A DNA stretch of 64,000 nt from NCBI GenBank assembly GCA_027924585.1, contig BSBM01000386.1, positions 3,930,001-3,994,000 on the forward strand. The letters run 5' to 3'. Position 1 is the stretch's first letter, and the number at the start of each line of letters is the position of its first letter. Below, piece by piece: positions 22,381-32,639 of this stretch. The DNA is from Larix kaempferi (lineage: Eukaryota > Streptophyta > Pinopsida > Pinales > Pinaceae). The notes beneath the pieces are model-generated. The model did not search any database. It saw only the letters and a list, made by a program, of their open reading frames with translations, and had not been told where the DNA came from. Made by a program: the position numbers and the translations under genes.

Positions 22381-22923
22381 TTTAAAAAAAAAATAATAAA
22401 TAAATTTGGAGGTGATTGCATATGAGGGCATAAATTAGATTATATTGATTGGATTTTGAATTGTTTCATATAAATATCAATATGAAGAAACTAGGAGCAG
22501 AAAACCCAAAGGACTGACAACTTTCGAGAAATATGTGGAATCATGAAAGTTTTTTTTTGCAAATTTAATAGTAAAGGATGTTCCTTGTTTGCAAGGCCCA
22601 AAACTAGACTAACTGTATGCACTTGACAACAGTATACACACTCTAATGTAAAGAGACTTGAAAAATATATTACATTTCTATTTCTTGTTTTGCTTTAGGA
22701 TTCTATTTCTATGCTGAAAAAATATTGAAAAGAAGATTTCCCACATCTCTATAGTTTTGATGTGCTAAAACATTAGGAGGGCCAGTATTGTAGCAAATAT
22801 CTTGAAACTGATTATCGATGTCTAATGTGGGCCTACATAGGACATTTTAAGAAAGTGGTTTTCATTCTCCATCTTATTAGTATCACCTTCTAGTATAAAT
22901 CCAACCAAATAATCTGTATTGAC

Positions 22924-23119
22924 CTTGGGCAAACTAGTACTGCCACTTGTATACATTATAACTACAACATCAACAGCTACCGACAAATATGGATCAACAG
23001 GTCTCTCTCGGCCCATATTCTCAACTCTGGACCGAGATGACATTGTCCAGCTGTTGCTCCTCAAATCGCCTTTCAAAATGATCACATTGATACAGATCGC
23101 GTTCCTGACATATAGGTGA
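22924..23119 (-). pseudogene. Captured exon fragment of a long-chain acyl-CoA synthetase-like gene
   Basis: The minus strand encodes 'NSWTMSSRSRVENMGRERPV' followed by 'DVVVIMYTSGSTSLPK', which is AMP-binding motif I of the acyl-CoA synthetase/ligase superfamily (family form YTSGSTGLPKG; here G to S). The exon stops at LPK|GT, a splice donor after AAG, the point after LPK where the family protein continues with GV. The plant LACS8/9 type is the closest in my memory. The intact enzyme activates fatty acids with ATP and CoA; this piece of about 65 codons has no such role. The rest of the gene is absent. Confidence 0.72.
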
Positions 23120-23269
23120 CTTAGTGGAAGATCCATGAAAGCTAGATGTAATGATAAAACTATTAGATGTAATGATAAAAGATTGGGGATTTATCCACCT
23201 TTCATGCATTTCCTAATCTCTACATAACATTAAAAAGAGATTAAACATGAAAGTCCTATTACTAGCAAA

Positions 23270-23460
23270 ATTGACTTATTTGTTTCCATCCTTGGCAATT
23301 GCCAATTTCACTTGCTCAACAATATTAGGTAATGTTTGGATGTGCTCTTTGATCGTGCGATTTATACATGATTCTAACTCTTGCATGGCACCTTCTTTTT
23401 GAATGCTAAGTTTGGTTTCCTTTAATCTGTCTTGATTGTATCTTACAACTCTTTGGTAGT
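23270..23460 (-). other. Coding-like fragment of unknown origin inside D
   Basis: A minus-strand frame reads 'QKEGAMQELESCINRTIKEH' and 'LPNIVEQVKLAIAKDGNK' then a stop. The amphipathic, Glu/Lys-rich text looks like a real protein tail (coiled coil), and it lies between the two recognised gene fragments. I do not know the family. Confidence 0.35.
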
Positions 23461-23524
23461 GAATATTATGCTTTGTTTCATTTCATGGTTGATGTTATCT
23501 GTTAGAGTTTGTTGATGGTCCATT

Positions 23525-25309
23525 AAAACCGCTCGTTACACCTACCTCGTCCTCTTGGTTTCCTTCCTCTATTTTCACTACTATTACTTGTATTCCCAAA
23601 GTTGAAGATACTCATTTGAACTCTTTCTACTTCCTGTTCCTATGCCATCTTTACCTGTAAAACAAGAAAAAGAAGAAAGCATTCCACTTAGATGGTCATT
23701 CCAACTTGCTACTATATAAATTAAGCTAAGAATCTCACAATTGCCATGGTAGAGAAATAAAAGTAGGTTAGGCAATGTATACTAACATTTGAATCTTCTA
23801 AATCTAACTAGTTTTGAAGCTGTCTAGCTAGTTCTACATCTTGAGAGACATCATTGTTCCAGCTTGAAGTGGCCTTCATTTTTCCCTTTTCGAGCTTCCA
23901 TTCATCTAGGGTTAAAAGGGTAGTTGATTCTTGGTTTCCTCTAAACTTTCCAGATCTACCATGCTTGAATTCCCCACGTTCCCTACCTTTATCACTCATT
24001 TTCTTTAGAATCTTTTGCGAGGCATCCTGATTTTGAATTGGTACTGCCTCAGCACCCAAATTCATTTTGCGAATTATTGAATCAGGATGCCCTCCTTCAA
24101 GAATCTCATTTGATTGCAACACACACACTTTGGGATATAAAAGAAAGTTGACTAATTACATCATTTTTCAGTATAAGATTAAAGGAATGTGTAAATTCAA
24201 ATATAAAGATAATCTGTATCTTTCTTTTTCTCAACTCAGCCTGCATATTGTTAGCTTTAACTTGAGTATATTTTAATTCTACTTCATAAAACTTTGGTTT
24301 TTTATTCCCTGTGAGTAAGTTTATTTCTATATCAGAACAAATAGAATCCTTTTCGAGTGATTTTGCACCTAACTGTGAGCTCTCTACTGGTTTGTTATGG
24401 GATGCTTTTGGCTGGTACACTTCATATCCTATTCACTCGTTCCGTGGTTATATTCCCATTCTTCAAAGGGCCTGCATTATCCTTCATTAGATATGTGCTT
24501 GTATCAAGTAGTTTTCCACCAGCCTTCACAGTGGCAGCACCCTTCATCAGAACATCTGTGTTGGTGTTCTAGTTGGTCAACTTTGACACTATTGGCTTAT
24601 CTCTTTGTGATATCACCCCGTGAGAACCATCTGCATCACACAACTGTCATGCCTTAAACAGGGTATTAGATAACCAAGAATTTTCAATATTTACTGTCAA
24701 ACAAATTCTCATCCCAATGACTTTGACTCTAATGAATATGGATTCAACTTAGATCTTGAGAGTAGTAAGATCTGATTATAAGAAAAGTGTAGAGATTTGT
24801 ATTGACTATTTTATTTCAAAAAATTTAACACCACATGAAGGTCAGAAAACTAATGTTTTACGATCTAAACATTAATCAAATCACCAAATAATGCAAATTA
24901 AATAATCAGACAATTGCAACTTGAAACATGCACTTGAAACATGAAACCATTTGGAAGCTAGTTGGAAAATTAGCAAAAGAGGAACTAAATATCTATTGTT
25001 AATAAAATATTAAAATCTTAGCATATTGAAATATAATAGGCTTTAAAGTAGACATAAAGGAAACAAGGTACTTACATGAATTGTGAACTTGCAATTCTGC
25101 CTTATGACTACTTCGAACTGGAGCTGTTTCAATGTTCAGCCTTTCAAAAGGCGGTGGACCAGATAAGCCTGGAACTTGAGATGATTTCAATGAAGAATGA
25201 GAAAATACTGAATATTTACGCTCTATTTCATATTCCTCGTAAAGAGATTGCATAAAACCCCCCAATACATTTAAGGATAGACTTTCCAGCAATAATATTA
25301 CACTCTTCA
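23525..25309 (-). pseudogene. Captured 3' exons of an RMI1/TDRD3-like (DUF1767) gene
   Basis: Exons on the minus strand with splice signals. Exon at 25309-25076 follows 'TTGCTTCAG' and ends at GTAAGTACC; it encodes 'GGFMQSLYEEYEIERKYSVF' and 'GPPPFERLNIETAPV'. A middle coding stretch lies at about 24650-24340 (one stop). Another at about 24128-23787 encodes 'LTLDEWKLEKGKMKATSSWN' and 'SQDVELARQLQN', then a stop where Gln is expected. The last, after 'TTCTTGTTTTACAG' at 23655, encodes 'ERVQMSIFNFGNTSNSSENR' and an RG-rich end. These features match the C-terminal half of plant OB-fold proteins of the RMI1/TDRD3 type as I remember them. Not functional. Confidence 0.6.
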
Positions 25310-25319
25310 CTGAAGCAAT

Positions 25320-26940
25320 TCCCTCAAAACAAACCTATAAGTAGAGCATATAGAGTGTTGATCAATGATATATATGCTTCAACAACTGTAAAATATTTTT
25401 CAAAGTAAAGAAAAACCACAAGAGAAAAGCAACATTGATATTTGTTAATTCTTACCAGTGGTTGGCCATTAGTTAAGTAACTCATAGCTAGTCATCAGTC
25501 CTGTGAATAACCATGATTAGTTCAATTACTTAGCACATGACCATGGGCTCATTAATTTGAGAGGATGACTGAAATGATAGATCAGATAAAGGCAACAATG
25601 ACATGGCTTTTGCTATAAGTTCATATTGCTTAATGCTCACACAGTGCTGGAAGGATGTTCTAGCATTGTATTGTAATCTGTTGTATATCAAGTCTTTGTG
25701 AATAAAAGAAGAATCATACATTCAACACTCATCAGGCTGACAATATTATAAAGCCCCTTTTATCAACCATAGAATCGTCCATTCATAATTTTTTAACAAA
25801 TTTACACAAGTGGTTGTTGTACTTAGATGTTTTATCATGTTGTTGATCAGTATTCAAATATTTTAAGTGCTTGTTGATAACTTGACGAGGCCAACCTCAG
25901 TGGATTAGTTCAATCAGTTTGAATAGACTGTTTCAAGGGAGAGTTTGCGATAAGGTATCCAGTTCTAATGTGGCTGAGGTTTGGGTCCTGCCAGGTTGAG
26001 CCACCCTCCATCTGGATATTTAGGGAAGAGGGGGATTCCACAAGGTTTTCCTTTAAAAAAACTTGATGAGGCCAAGAATGTTTTTCTTGATCTATCTTTC
26101 CTTTGTCCTGGTGATGCTAGTTTCCAGCTATCTGGTAAACGTGAAGGTTTGACCCTATCCTTAGAAATGGTCATTCTGGTACCTGCAAATTAATAAAGAT
26201 GTCAATTACTAACAATATTTAAATCCAGCATAAAAAAATGTTAATAGAAAACGAAAAATGACAAGTTATGTTGGAAAATTTCACAGACAGACTGACCATG
26301 AAATAGAAAAAACAATAAGAGGAATACTAACCATCATTTAATATGGCAATTATAAGTACCATGAATGGTGGGAAGTCAAACTTCCATATCAACGTTAAAA
26401 GCATAAAACCTAGCTGCTCACAATATACAAGTGCCAAGAGCGTTAATGCATGCATTCAGTCTTGTAATAAGGCACAATGTTTACATGACATAAGGGTACG
26501 TGTAGCCTAAACATTATTGTATATACTATATAGCATATCTGAGTAATTCATAATCTCTTCTGTTGAATTCCCAATAAGAATATCATATATGAAATAGTAG
26601 TACAATCAACAAACACTTTCTAAATAATTACTTCAAAATTGAAAATGAATATTGATGATCTAATGGCAAATTTAACAATTTGGCACTAGTAGCATTTGAC
26701 AGTTGCTTTGCATGCTCATATGTCTGCATCCTTTCACAAAGAGCAATGGGAAATCATGAAAATTACCTATCTTGTTAGAAGCTAGAGTTTATGAACCTTG
26801 AAGATTGGGAATTAATGCTTAACCATTAACTAGAAGAATATGGATGACCAACCAAATACTTTACCAGTAATTCAGACATACAGAATTATTCTCGTAAACT
26901 GACACACTTTGTGGTATTTCTTTATTTCAAAAAGCCATTC
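25320..26940 (-). other. Intron-like and unassigned part of D
   Basis: AT-rich sequence without a recognisable gene. One stretch (26174-25965, minus) opens just after a good acceptor ('ATTAATTTGCAG') and reads 'SRLPDSWKLASPGQRKDRSR'; it may be a further exon of the captured gene or an unrelated one. The rest looks like introns. Confidence 0.4.
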
Positions 26941-26942
26941 CT

Positions 26943-26981
26943 CATCTAGTTTTTCCTGACAAATTGCAGAAAAACTAGATG
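26943..26981. repeat. Perfect 13-bp inverted repeat at D's terminus
   Basis: CATCTAGTTTTTC (26943-26955) and GAAAAACTAGATG (26969-26981) are exact complements around a 13-bp loop. It sits at the boundary between D and B. On the minus strand it forms the first bases of D. Confidence 0.85.
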
Positions 26982-27290
26982 AAGTGCTTGGACTAAACTG
27001 CAGACGCAGACACCCGCTTAAGCAGGCCGTCATGAATCTCCGACACTGCGAACACCCAGTAATTGACTTCTTATGGGTCTCCCACCAACATGCTGGAGTG
27101 GCCTTCAACGCCTCCTCCAATGCCAGGAATCGTTGTGGTTCTGATATCTTTTCCTCAAATGCCTCAAGAAATTTAGACAATCTGGGAAATCCTTCATATA
27201 CCGGCAATGCAACGGTTTCAGTCGCAATACATCATAGCGATTGCATGATCAACCCATACTTGCGAAAATACACCTCATGCAAGCGATTCT
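26980..27290 (-). pseudogene. First half of the gag-like domain between protease and RT (element B)
   Basis: Reads 'LPVYEGFPRLSKFLEAFEEK', 'EPQRFLALEEALKATPACWW' and 'ETHKKSITGCSQCRRFMTAC', then passes into D. The W-W-x-T-H and CRR-x-M pattern belongs to the retrotransposon gag family. It directly follows the protease tail, so the protein order protease, gag-like, RT is visible. Frame continuity across D is not clean, so at least one frameshift is present. Confidence 0.72.
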
Positions 27291-27299
27291 GCCAATTCC

Positions 27300-27845
27300 C
27301 TAAAGCATCATCAGAGTCGGAAGACACAGAACTAGAGCTGCGCCAACCAACTCACCATCGGTAGTCGGATGAATGTAATCTTCTGAAATATTGTACACAT
27401 GATCCCATCCACTGAGAACTTCTTGTTTTACCAATTCAACATACCTCCGCCCTTCAGTCGGATCCAACAGAGCTATGATTCTGAGGTCGCAGTTTTCAAA
27501 GGTCATCATCCGCTTCTTAAAATTAATTATTGTTGCACTGTAATTATCCCATCCAATCCCCATCAACGTCGGATAGGAGCCTCTGACCTCGACAACTTCG
27601 ATAACATCAAAAGCAGCATACGTTTGCATCCCTTCAATATCCACAATAAGACGCGGAACTCTCTCAATTGGTGTTACTTTGGCTTGCTTAGCCAATCATA
27701 GCTGCACAGGAGACCAGCTCAACGTTGGGCTCCCCATCTTCTTCCATGCCTGCTTGGTGATAATATTAACATCTGAGCCAAGATACAGAATGACTGAATC
27801 TACCTTGTAGTCCCCAATATGGATATTCATGCACATCTATTTACC
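27300..27845 (-). pseudogene. Retropepsin of element B, active-site aspartate lost
   Basis: 'IGDYKVDSVILYLGSDVNII' at about 27820-27760 aligns with the family loop D-[LF]-G-S, but the catalytic Asp is Tyr (TAT for GAT). Further on come 'RVPRLIVDIEGMQTYAAFDV' and 'YPTLMGIGWDNYSATIINFK', the flap and C-terminal blocks. One stop near 27697. Element A's version keeps VVLDFGS. Confidence 0.8.
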
Positions 27846-28429
27846 TATTTTCCACCTCTGTAAGGAGTTTACCTTGGACTATTTCCGCCCCTTTGTCAGT
27901 TGATGCAATAGATTCTTGATCTTGGCAAGAGCATAGGGATCACGTGCTAGGGATAATCAACTTTCGAAGAAGTTCTTCAAAGTACCATCATGTTGCGATG
28001 GTCCTGCTTCCGAAGTTGAATCAAAAGCAGGGGCATATCATAAATAATTATCTTACCTGGCATTCGTCCATCGCATTGCGTGCTTCAAAGAATGTATCTC
28101 GCTCGACATCAATATCAAACTACACTTTATTTTTTCGAGCCAGCCGGATCAGATAATGCAGACCATCTTCTCTTGTCGTCGCACCTCTGCAAGTGATAAC
28201 AACAACATCGGCATATTGAATTCTTGGTTTCACAGAAATTGTCGCAATAGTTGCGCCCTGAGTCTGGTTCAGCGGTGGATTCCCAGGTTGGTTCTCATTC
28301 TAGTTGACTATCTGATTCGGATGTTGATTTTGGTTCTGCGGCTGGTTTTTTATTCTGCACTGGTTTCTGATTCTGCAATTGTTGAAAATTTCCTGCCTTC
28401 CATCTCATGATCAGCTATGGATAGTTCTC
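27846..28429 (-). pseudogene. Degraded linker between gag knuckles and protease (element B)
   Basis: Minus-strand translations are broken by many stops; short pieces rich in Gln, Pro and Glu are readable near 28300-28380. No domain recognised. Position implies the gag-protease connection. Confidence 0.5.
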
Positions 28430-29376
28430 AATAGTGTGATCGCCACCAAAGCAATATGTGCACTGTGTTTGCAACTGTGGGAAATCTCTCTGGTAGTGGC
28501 CTAATACTCCGCAATTATAACATTGTACGGGTCCTCGACCTCGTCTGCCTCCTCGGCCAAATCCTCCACCTCATCCTCCTTAGAATCCTCCTTGTTGCTG
28601 ATACTGCAGTTGATTAAATGGTTGCTGCATAGGGTTCAGTTGCAGCTGAACACATTACCCTGGCTGAACATACTGCGCCAACGGAACATACTGTGGCTAC
28701 TGCGGAGCCATTAGCATCTGATTGTATTGTGGTTGTGGTTGCGGTTATGGTACAAATTGCATCTACGGTTGAGGTGGTAGCTAGGCCACCTGTGGCTACA
28801 GCTGCAGTTGTTGTATTGCACGTTGGTCGTCCTTCACATAGTATGAATCATATGTTCTTTCTTGAAGTAGGCCATAGGTGTGGCAATCCTTATCTTCATG
28901 CCCAACAGACTTGCAGAATGTACAATACAAATTCATCGGCTTCATGACCATGTTTTGCATGTATTGACACTCCTCATGTCGATGTCCATAGACTTGAAAA
29001 ATGCGGCACCATGACATTCCTCTGCCACTCAATGGGTTCGGCACTCCAGATACTAGATAGTTGCGGAAATCTGGGCAGCTATCCTTGGTGTGACCCTCTG
29101 CACGACAGCGCATACACAAAGCCTCTTCAAAGTGTTCTTTACCTTTCTTAGATCTTGTAACCAAATTGTCAGGTTGAAAAACTACATTTGAATCTGAGAG
29201 ATGCCGGTTTCATTCTCACCAACCGATGAAGCTTCTAATTGCATTGCAATATCCAGAGCCTCGCTCGGTGTCGCAATGTTTTGCTGCATCAACGGGAGTC
29301 AAATATGAGGTAGTAATGCCGTGATGAACCATTCCTTATGTTGGACAACGCTCATATCAAAGATGACTCTTGCCAT
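28430..29376 (-). pseudogene. gag zinc-knuckle region of element B (five CCHC motifs)
   Basis: Five knuckle motifs can be read in order: CMRCRAEGHTKDSC, CRIFQVYGHRHEEC (second Cys to Phe), CTFCKSVGHEDKDC, CYNCGVLGHYQRDF (last Cys to Phe) and CTYCFGGDHTIEN (last Cys lost). The segment 29164-28796 is open. A Gln/Tyr-rich linker and an RGG-like run ('RGGRRGRGPVQC') separate the third and fourth. The left part starts at the copia C insertion point with 'FDMSVVQHKEWFITALLPHI'. Knuckles bind the genomic RNA. Five is many compared with the one or two usual in plant gypsy gag. Confidence 0.85.
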
Positions 29377-30022
29377 TGTTGATGTATTTGTAACTTCAGA
29401 AGATATTCACTTGTATATTGTATGTATTACATTTGTACTTTATTGTATCCCCAACAGAGATGTATTATTCCTCTGATTGGAAGTGTTGTCATGTGTACTT
29501 GCAAGTGTCGCAAGTTATATTGTAAGTGTCGTAACGTATACTTGATGGGTTATAAGATCACCTTGTTGGGGTCATCCCTATATGAGTCATGTGGGTCAAA
29601 GGGTTATTATACCATCCTATTGGGGGTCGGCCCAGTTAGCATTATGTTATGTGGTTAAGTTAGGGCCAACCTAGTTGAGTATTGGTTAAGTGATGTAGTG
29701 TATAAATAGGGAGTGTGTCTCTCTCATTTTACACATTCTATTGTTCACTCACTTCGCATTAGTGACACAAGAGGAGGAAGTGAAAAAGTGGAGGAGGAGC
29801 ATGCTGCTATAGATATATATCTCTTGGGCTTGATCATGGTGATCATTGTATTGATGCTTATTCTATCTCTGAGGAAGTTGCGGGGTTTTTCACCTTCTTG
29901 GTTTTCCCCGGTGAAATGTTTTGTGTCTCTTGTCTCTTGTCTCTTATGCTAGATATGTTGTACATGTTGTTATTTCAGTTAAGATACTAGATTAGAATGT
30001 ATTAAATTCTGAAAAACTAACA
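29377..30022 (+). repeat. 5' LTR of C1 (646 bp)
   Basis: TGTTGATGTATTTG...AAAACTAACA, then the primer site. Matches 35331-35886 and 41529-42169. Comparison of the first 215 bp with the C1 3' copy shows about 13 differences. Confidence 0.93.
29701..29708 (+). promoter_or_regulatory. TATA box of the C1 LTR
   Basis: TATAAATA, kept in all three LTR copies (also 35655-35662 and 41853-41860), placed in the centre of the LTR ahead of a CT-rich stretch. This is the expected position for the LTR promoter. Confidence 0.7.
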
Positions 30023-30034
30023 TGGTATCAGAGC
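30023..30034 (+). other. Primer binding site of C1
   Basis: TGGTATCAGAGC directly after the LTR's terminal CA. This is the complement of the 3' end of initiator methionine tRNA, the standard copia primer. Confidence 0.95.
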
Positions 30035-32430
30035 TAGCTTGAAAGAAGTCCTGGTATGGCATTTATGACACTTGTTGCACTTGCGAAGCTAGGGCTTGAT
30101 ATAGCAAAAACACGTCATCGTAGAAATTTCGCTATAAATCCATTTTGGCAAAGTTGTGAAACCTGAAAGTTTTAAAAGTCGAAGATAAGATCCCAATGTA
30201 CCTTGTTTTTGAAGAAAAGCATCTAATTCACTGTACGTTTTGTTTTATGGTTAGTACAATCTAGGGTTTCTGCCTCTTCCAGATCTCAGTAAAAAACAAG
30301 TGACCTAGGAAAAAAGGTGACAACTTGGGATAGGAAGCTCCAAATGAAATTTCGTAAACCATGGAAGGTAGGGAATAGATTGTACTTTCACAGGTCCGAT
30401 TTTAAGAGGCCGAAATTGAACCAGTGACACGTGGCACTCTGTACAAGTTCTCTCTCATGTTTTATCCCATAAACAGGTCATGTTGCGACACTTGGCATAA
30501 ATCTCTCTCAGAGAAACCATTTTAGGTAAGAACTATGGGGTTGGAAAGATAGCAGGTCCAGACACCACAGGCCGAATTTTCAGACCTTGTAGATCTGAAA
30601 TTTTGGAGTTACACCAGAAACAATTAGGTGCATATTTCTGTCAAAATAGAATTGGATTTTGAGCACCTTCATTCATGGCTTCGGGAATTTAGAGTTTCGG
30701 AGAATGTTGGAATTTTGTATTAGAGATCATGGATGGATGCTCCTCATCAGAATAAAAATTTAGAGACCAAGATCGAATTTTTTGGTTGGGAAGAAGGCCG
30801 AGCTTGATCAAACCCTAGTTCGGGACTTTGATCGGAAAAGTGGAAAATTAGGGCTTCAACAAAAGTTGGAATTTTTGAATTATGTGACCATGGCTGGAAG
30901 ATCCTCAATAAAATTGAAGTTTATAGATTTGGATCAAACCTTTTCATTGGGTGAAGCTCTGGGAAAATCAAACCCTAATTCAAGGTCCTCCCTAGTGAAT
31001 CCATAAATCTAAAAGGCAATTTTGAGGGGTGAAACTTTGCAGTTTTCAAATTATGAGTACACCAGCTTGATCAGCTCATCAAGGTGCATCTTTCTATCCT
31101 CTCAGAAGTTTGAAATTCATATTTTGAACTTTTAGGGTTTCTCTGACAAACCCTAATCCATCTCCAGATCCAGTTTCCGCAAATCAAAGTGGATTGGGTT
31201 AATCATGGAACAAAATGAATTGGACACCTGCATAAGTGAAGAAGTTCCAGTTCTAGAGGGAGATGAGGCTAAGGCATTACATAAGAAGTCTAGAAGCAAT
31301 CTCGACAGGTATGACTTGAGGAGATACAGGTATGTTTTGAAATATGTTCATGGTTAAGGTTATGATATGTTTGTCTTCATATTATTGAGGTTAGTACAAT
31401 ATTGATTAATTTTAGACTCGTCTTATCACCCTAGTAAAAGTATGAATGCATGTATAGGGTTATGACATATATGATTGTATTAATGCACCATGATGTTGTA
31501 TAAGGTTGATGTTGTTTGCTAACATGTAAGGTACATCAAAAAAGAAAAATCAAGTTCTAGATCAAGAACATATGACCATGGTGACATGAAGATAAAGACT
31601 CATGAAGCTCTACTTACAAGGTATGTATAATTTGGTTCCACAATGGTTAACTTATGAGATATGCAGGTCACTAGCACAAGTCATTTAAGAGAACAAGAAG
31701 GCATCATGTGGGTATGTTAGACATAACCAGCTAACATATTAATCCAGGTATTTTTTTCCTATATCAAGTTAGAATCCTACCTTGTGGTAGGATCTCTTAT
31801 ATAAGTATACTTGGTATGATTGATAATGATTATTCATGAAGTTATAGGTTTGATTAATCATGGGTTTAGGCATATTATGATTCTTACTTTGATTGATGAT
31901 ATGACTAACCAGAAAAGTCCTATGGTCAAATAGGAATATGCATGAGTAAAAGAATTGTGAGAAAATATCTTTCTATGAAATGATCTTGACCATACATGAT
32001 TAAGATTACTTAGAATCATAACGTTTTTTATAGTACTAAGATTATACTAATGAATGTATGTATGAGACCTCGAGGATAACACAATGATGATACTAGTAAG
32101 TATGCATAGTGATCGAGGATGGATATAAGTTCAAAGATAAGTAATCCAGGAAGCAAAGATCAAGAGGGAGCACACTCAAGAGGGAGCACACTCCAGTAGT
32201 TCCTGCAAGGAAGCAAATATTGAGAGGCAGTCCACCCTACAACCAAACAAAGATAAGTATTTGAATTGTCATTTCTTGCATACTTGTTTGTTTAAATAAT
32301 ATTGTTCAATGATGTTCCTAGACTTAGGGTGTGTATTATGCATAATAATTAGAATAATTGCATTAATGAACAGTATACTACTAATATGCATGTGATGGGT
32401 AAGTGGCCTATGGAACTGTACAACATTCCA
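30035..32430 (+). other. Non-retroviral 5' internal region of C1 with exon-like pieces
   Basis: About 2.4 kb where gag, protease and integrase should be. It holds a direct repeat of about 157-bp spacing (near 30709 and 30866). An ATG at 31205 opens 'MEQNELDTCISEEVPVLEGD' and runs to AG|GTATG donors near 31329; a second stretch 31536-31620 reads 'SSSRSRTYDHGDMKIKTHEA' and also ends AAG|GTATG; 32140-32253 is a third. These look like exons of an unknown gene. The region also has GGGTTT-type leader text. I do not recognise any protein. Confidence 0.45.
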
Positions 32431-32639
32431 TTGGTACTTATCTAGAATGAAACCTCTTTGCTGACATGTTGGGAGTTGTGCACACTCTTAACAATGTTCT
32501 GGTAGAGATTTGAAGGCATCTAGAAAGTTACGGGATATGGATAAATGTTGTATTGAAGCATTGGCTAAAATAATTGCATAATTGTATGACATATTTCTTT
32601 ATGTGTAAGAATTTGTTCTGAAAACTATGAGATGCTTCT

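Larger units (their letters stand above)
21892..26979 (-). mobile_element. Helitron-like element D carrying captured gene fragments
   Basis: This 5,088-bp block interrupts B's gag-like domain. Read on the minus strand it starts TCTAGTTTTTC after an A and ends GTACTAG before a T, i.e. A|TC...CTAG|T as in Helitrons, with a TTTTCC-GTG-GGAAAA hairpin 13 bp before the final CTAG. It carries fragments of at least two host gene families in the same orientation, with introns, which is a known Helitron habit. No Rep/helicase is present, so it would be non-autonomous. Alternatives: AAGTG is found just outside both ends (21880-21884, 26982-26986), and the plus-strand left end CACTAGTA plus subterminal CTATAGC repeats could suggest a CACTA element, but no matching right end exists. 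Confidence 0.6.

Noticed and set aside
21892-22400. Complete CACTA transposon starting CACTAGTA
   Set aside because: No TAGTG-type right end or three-base duplication could be found; a Helitron-like reading fits both ends better.
22822-23136. Intact acyl-CoA synthetase gene
   Set aside because: Only about 65 codons around one motif are present; the remaining motifs and exons are absent.
30782-31006. 74-codon plus-strand frame in C1's 5' region
   Set aside because: It coincides with an imperfect direct repeat and shows no family resemblance or splice context.
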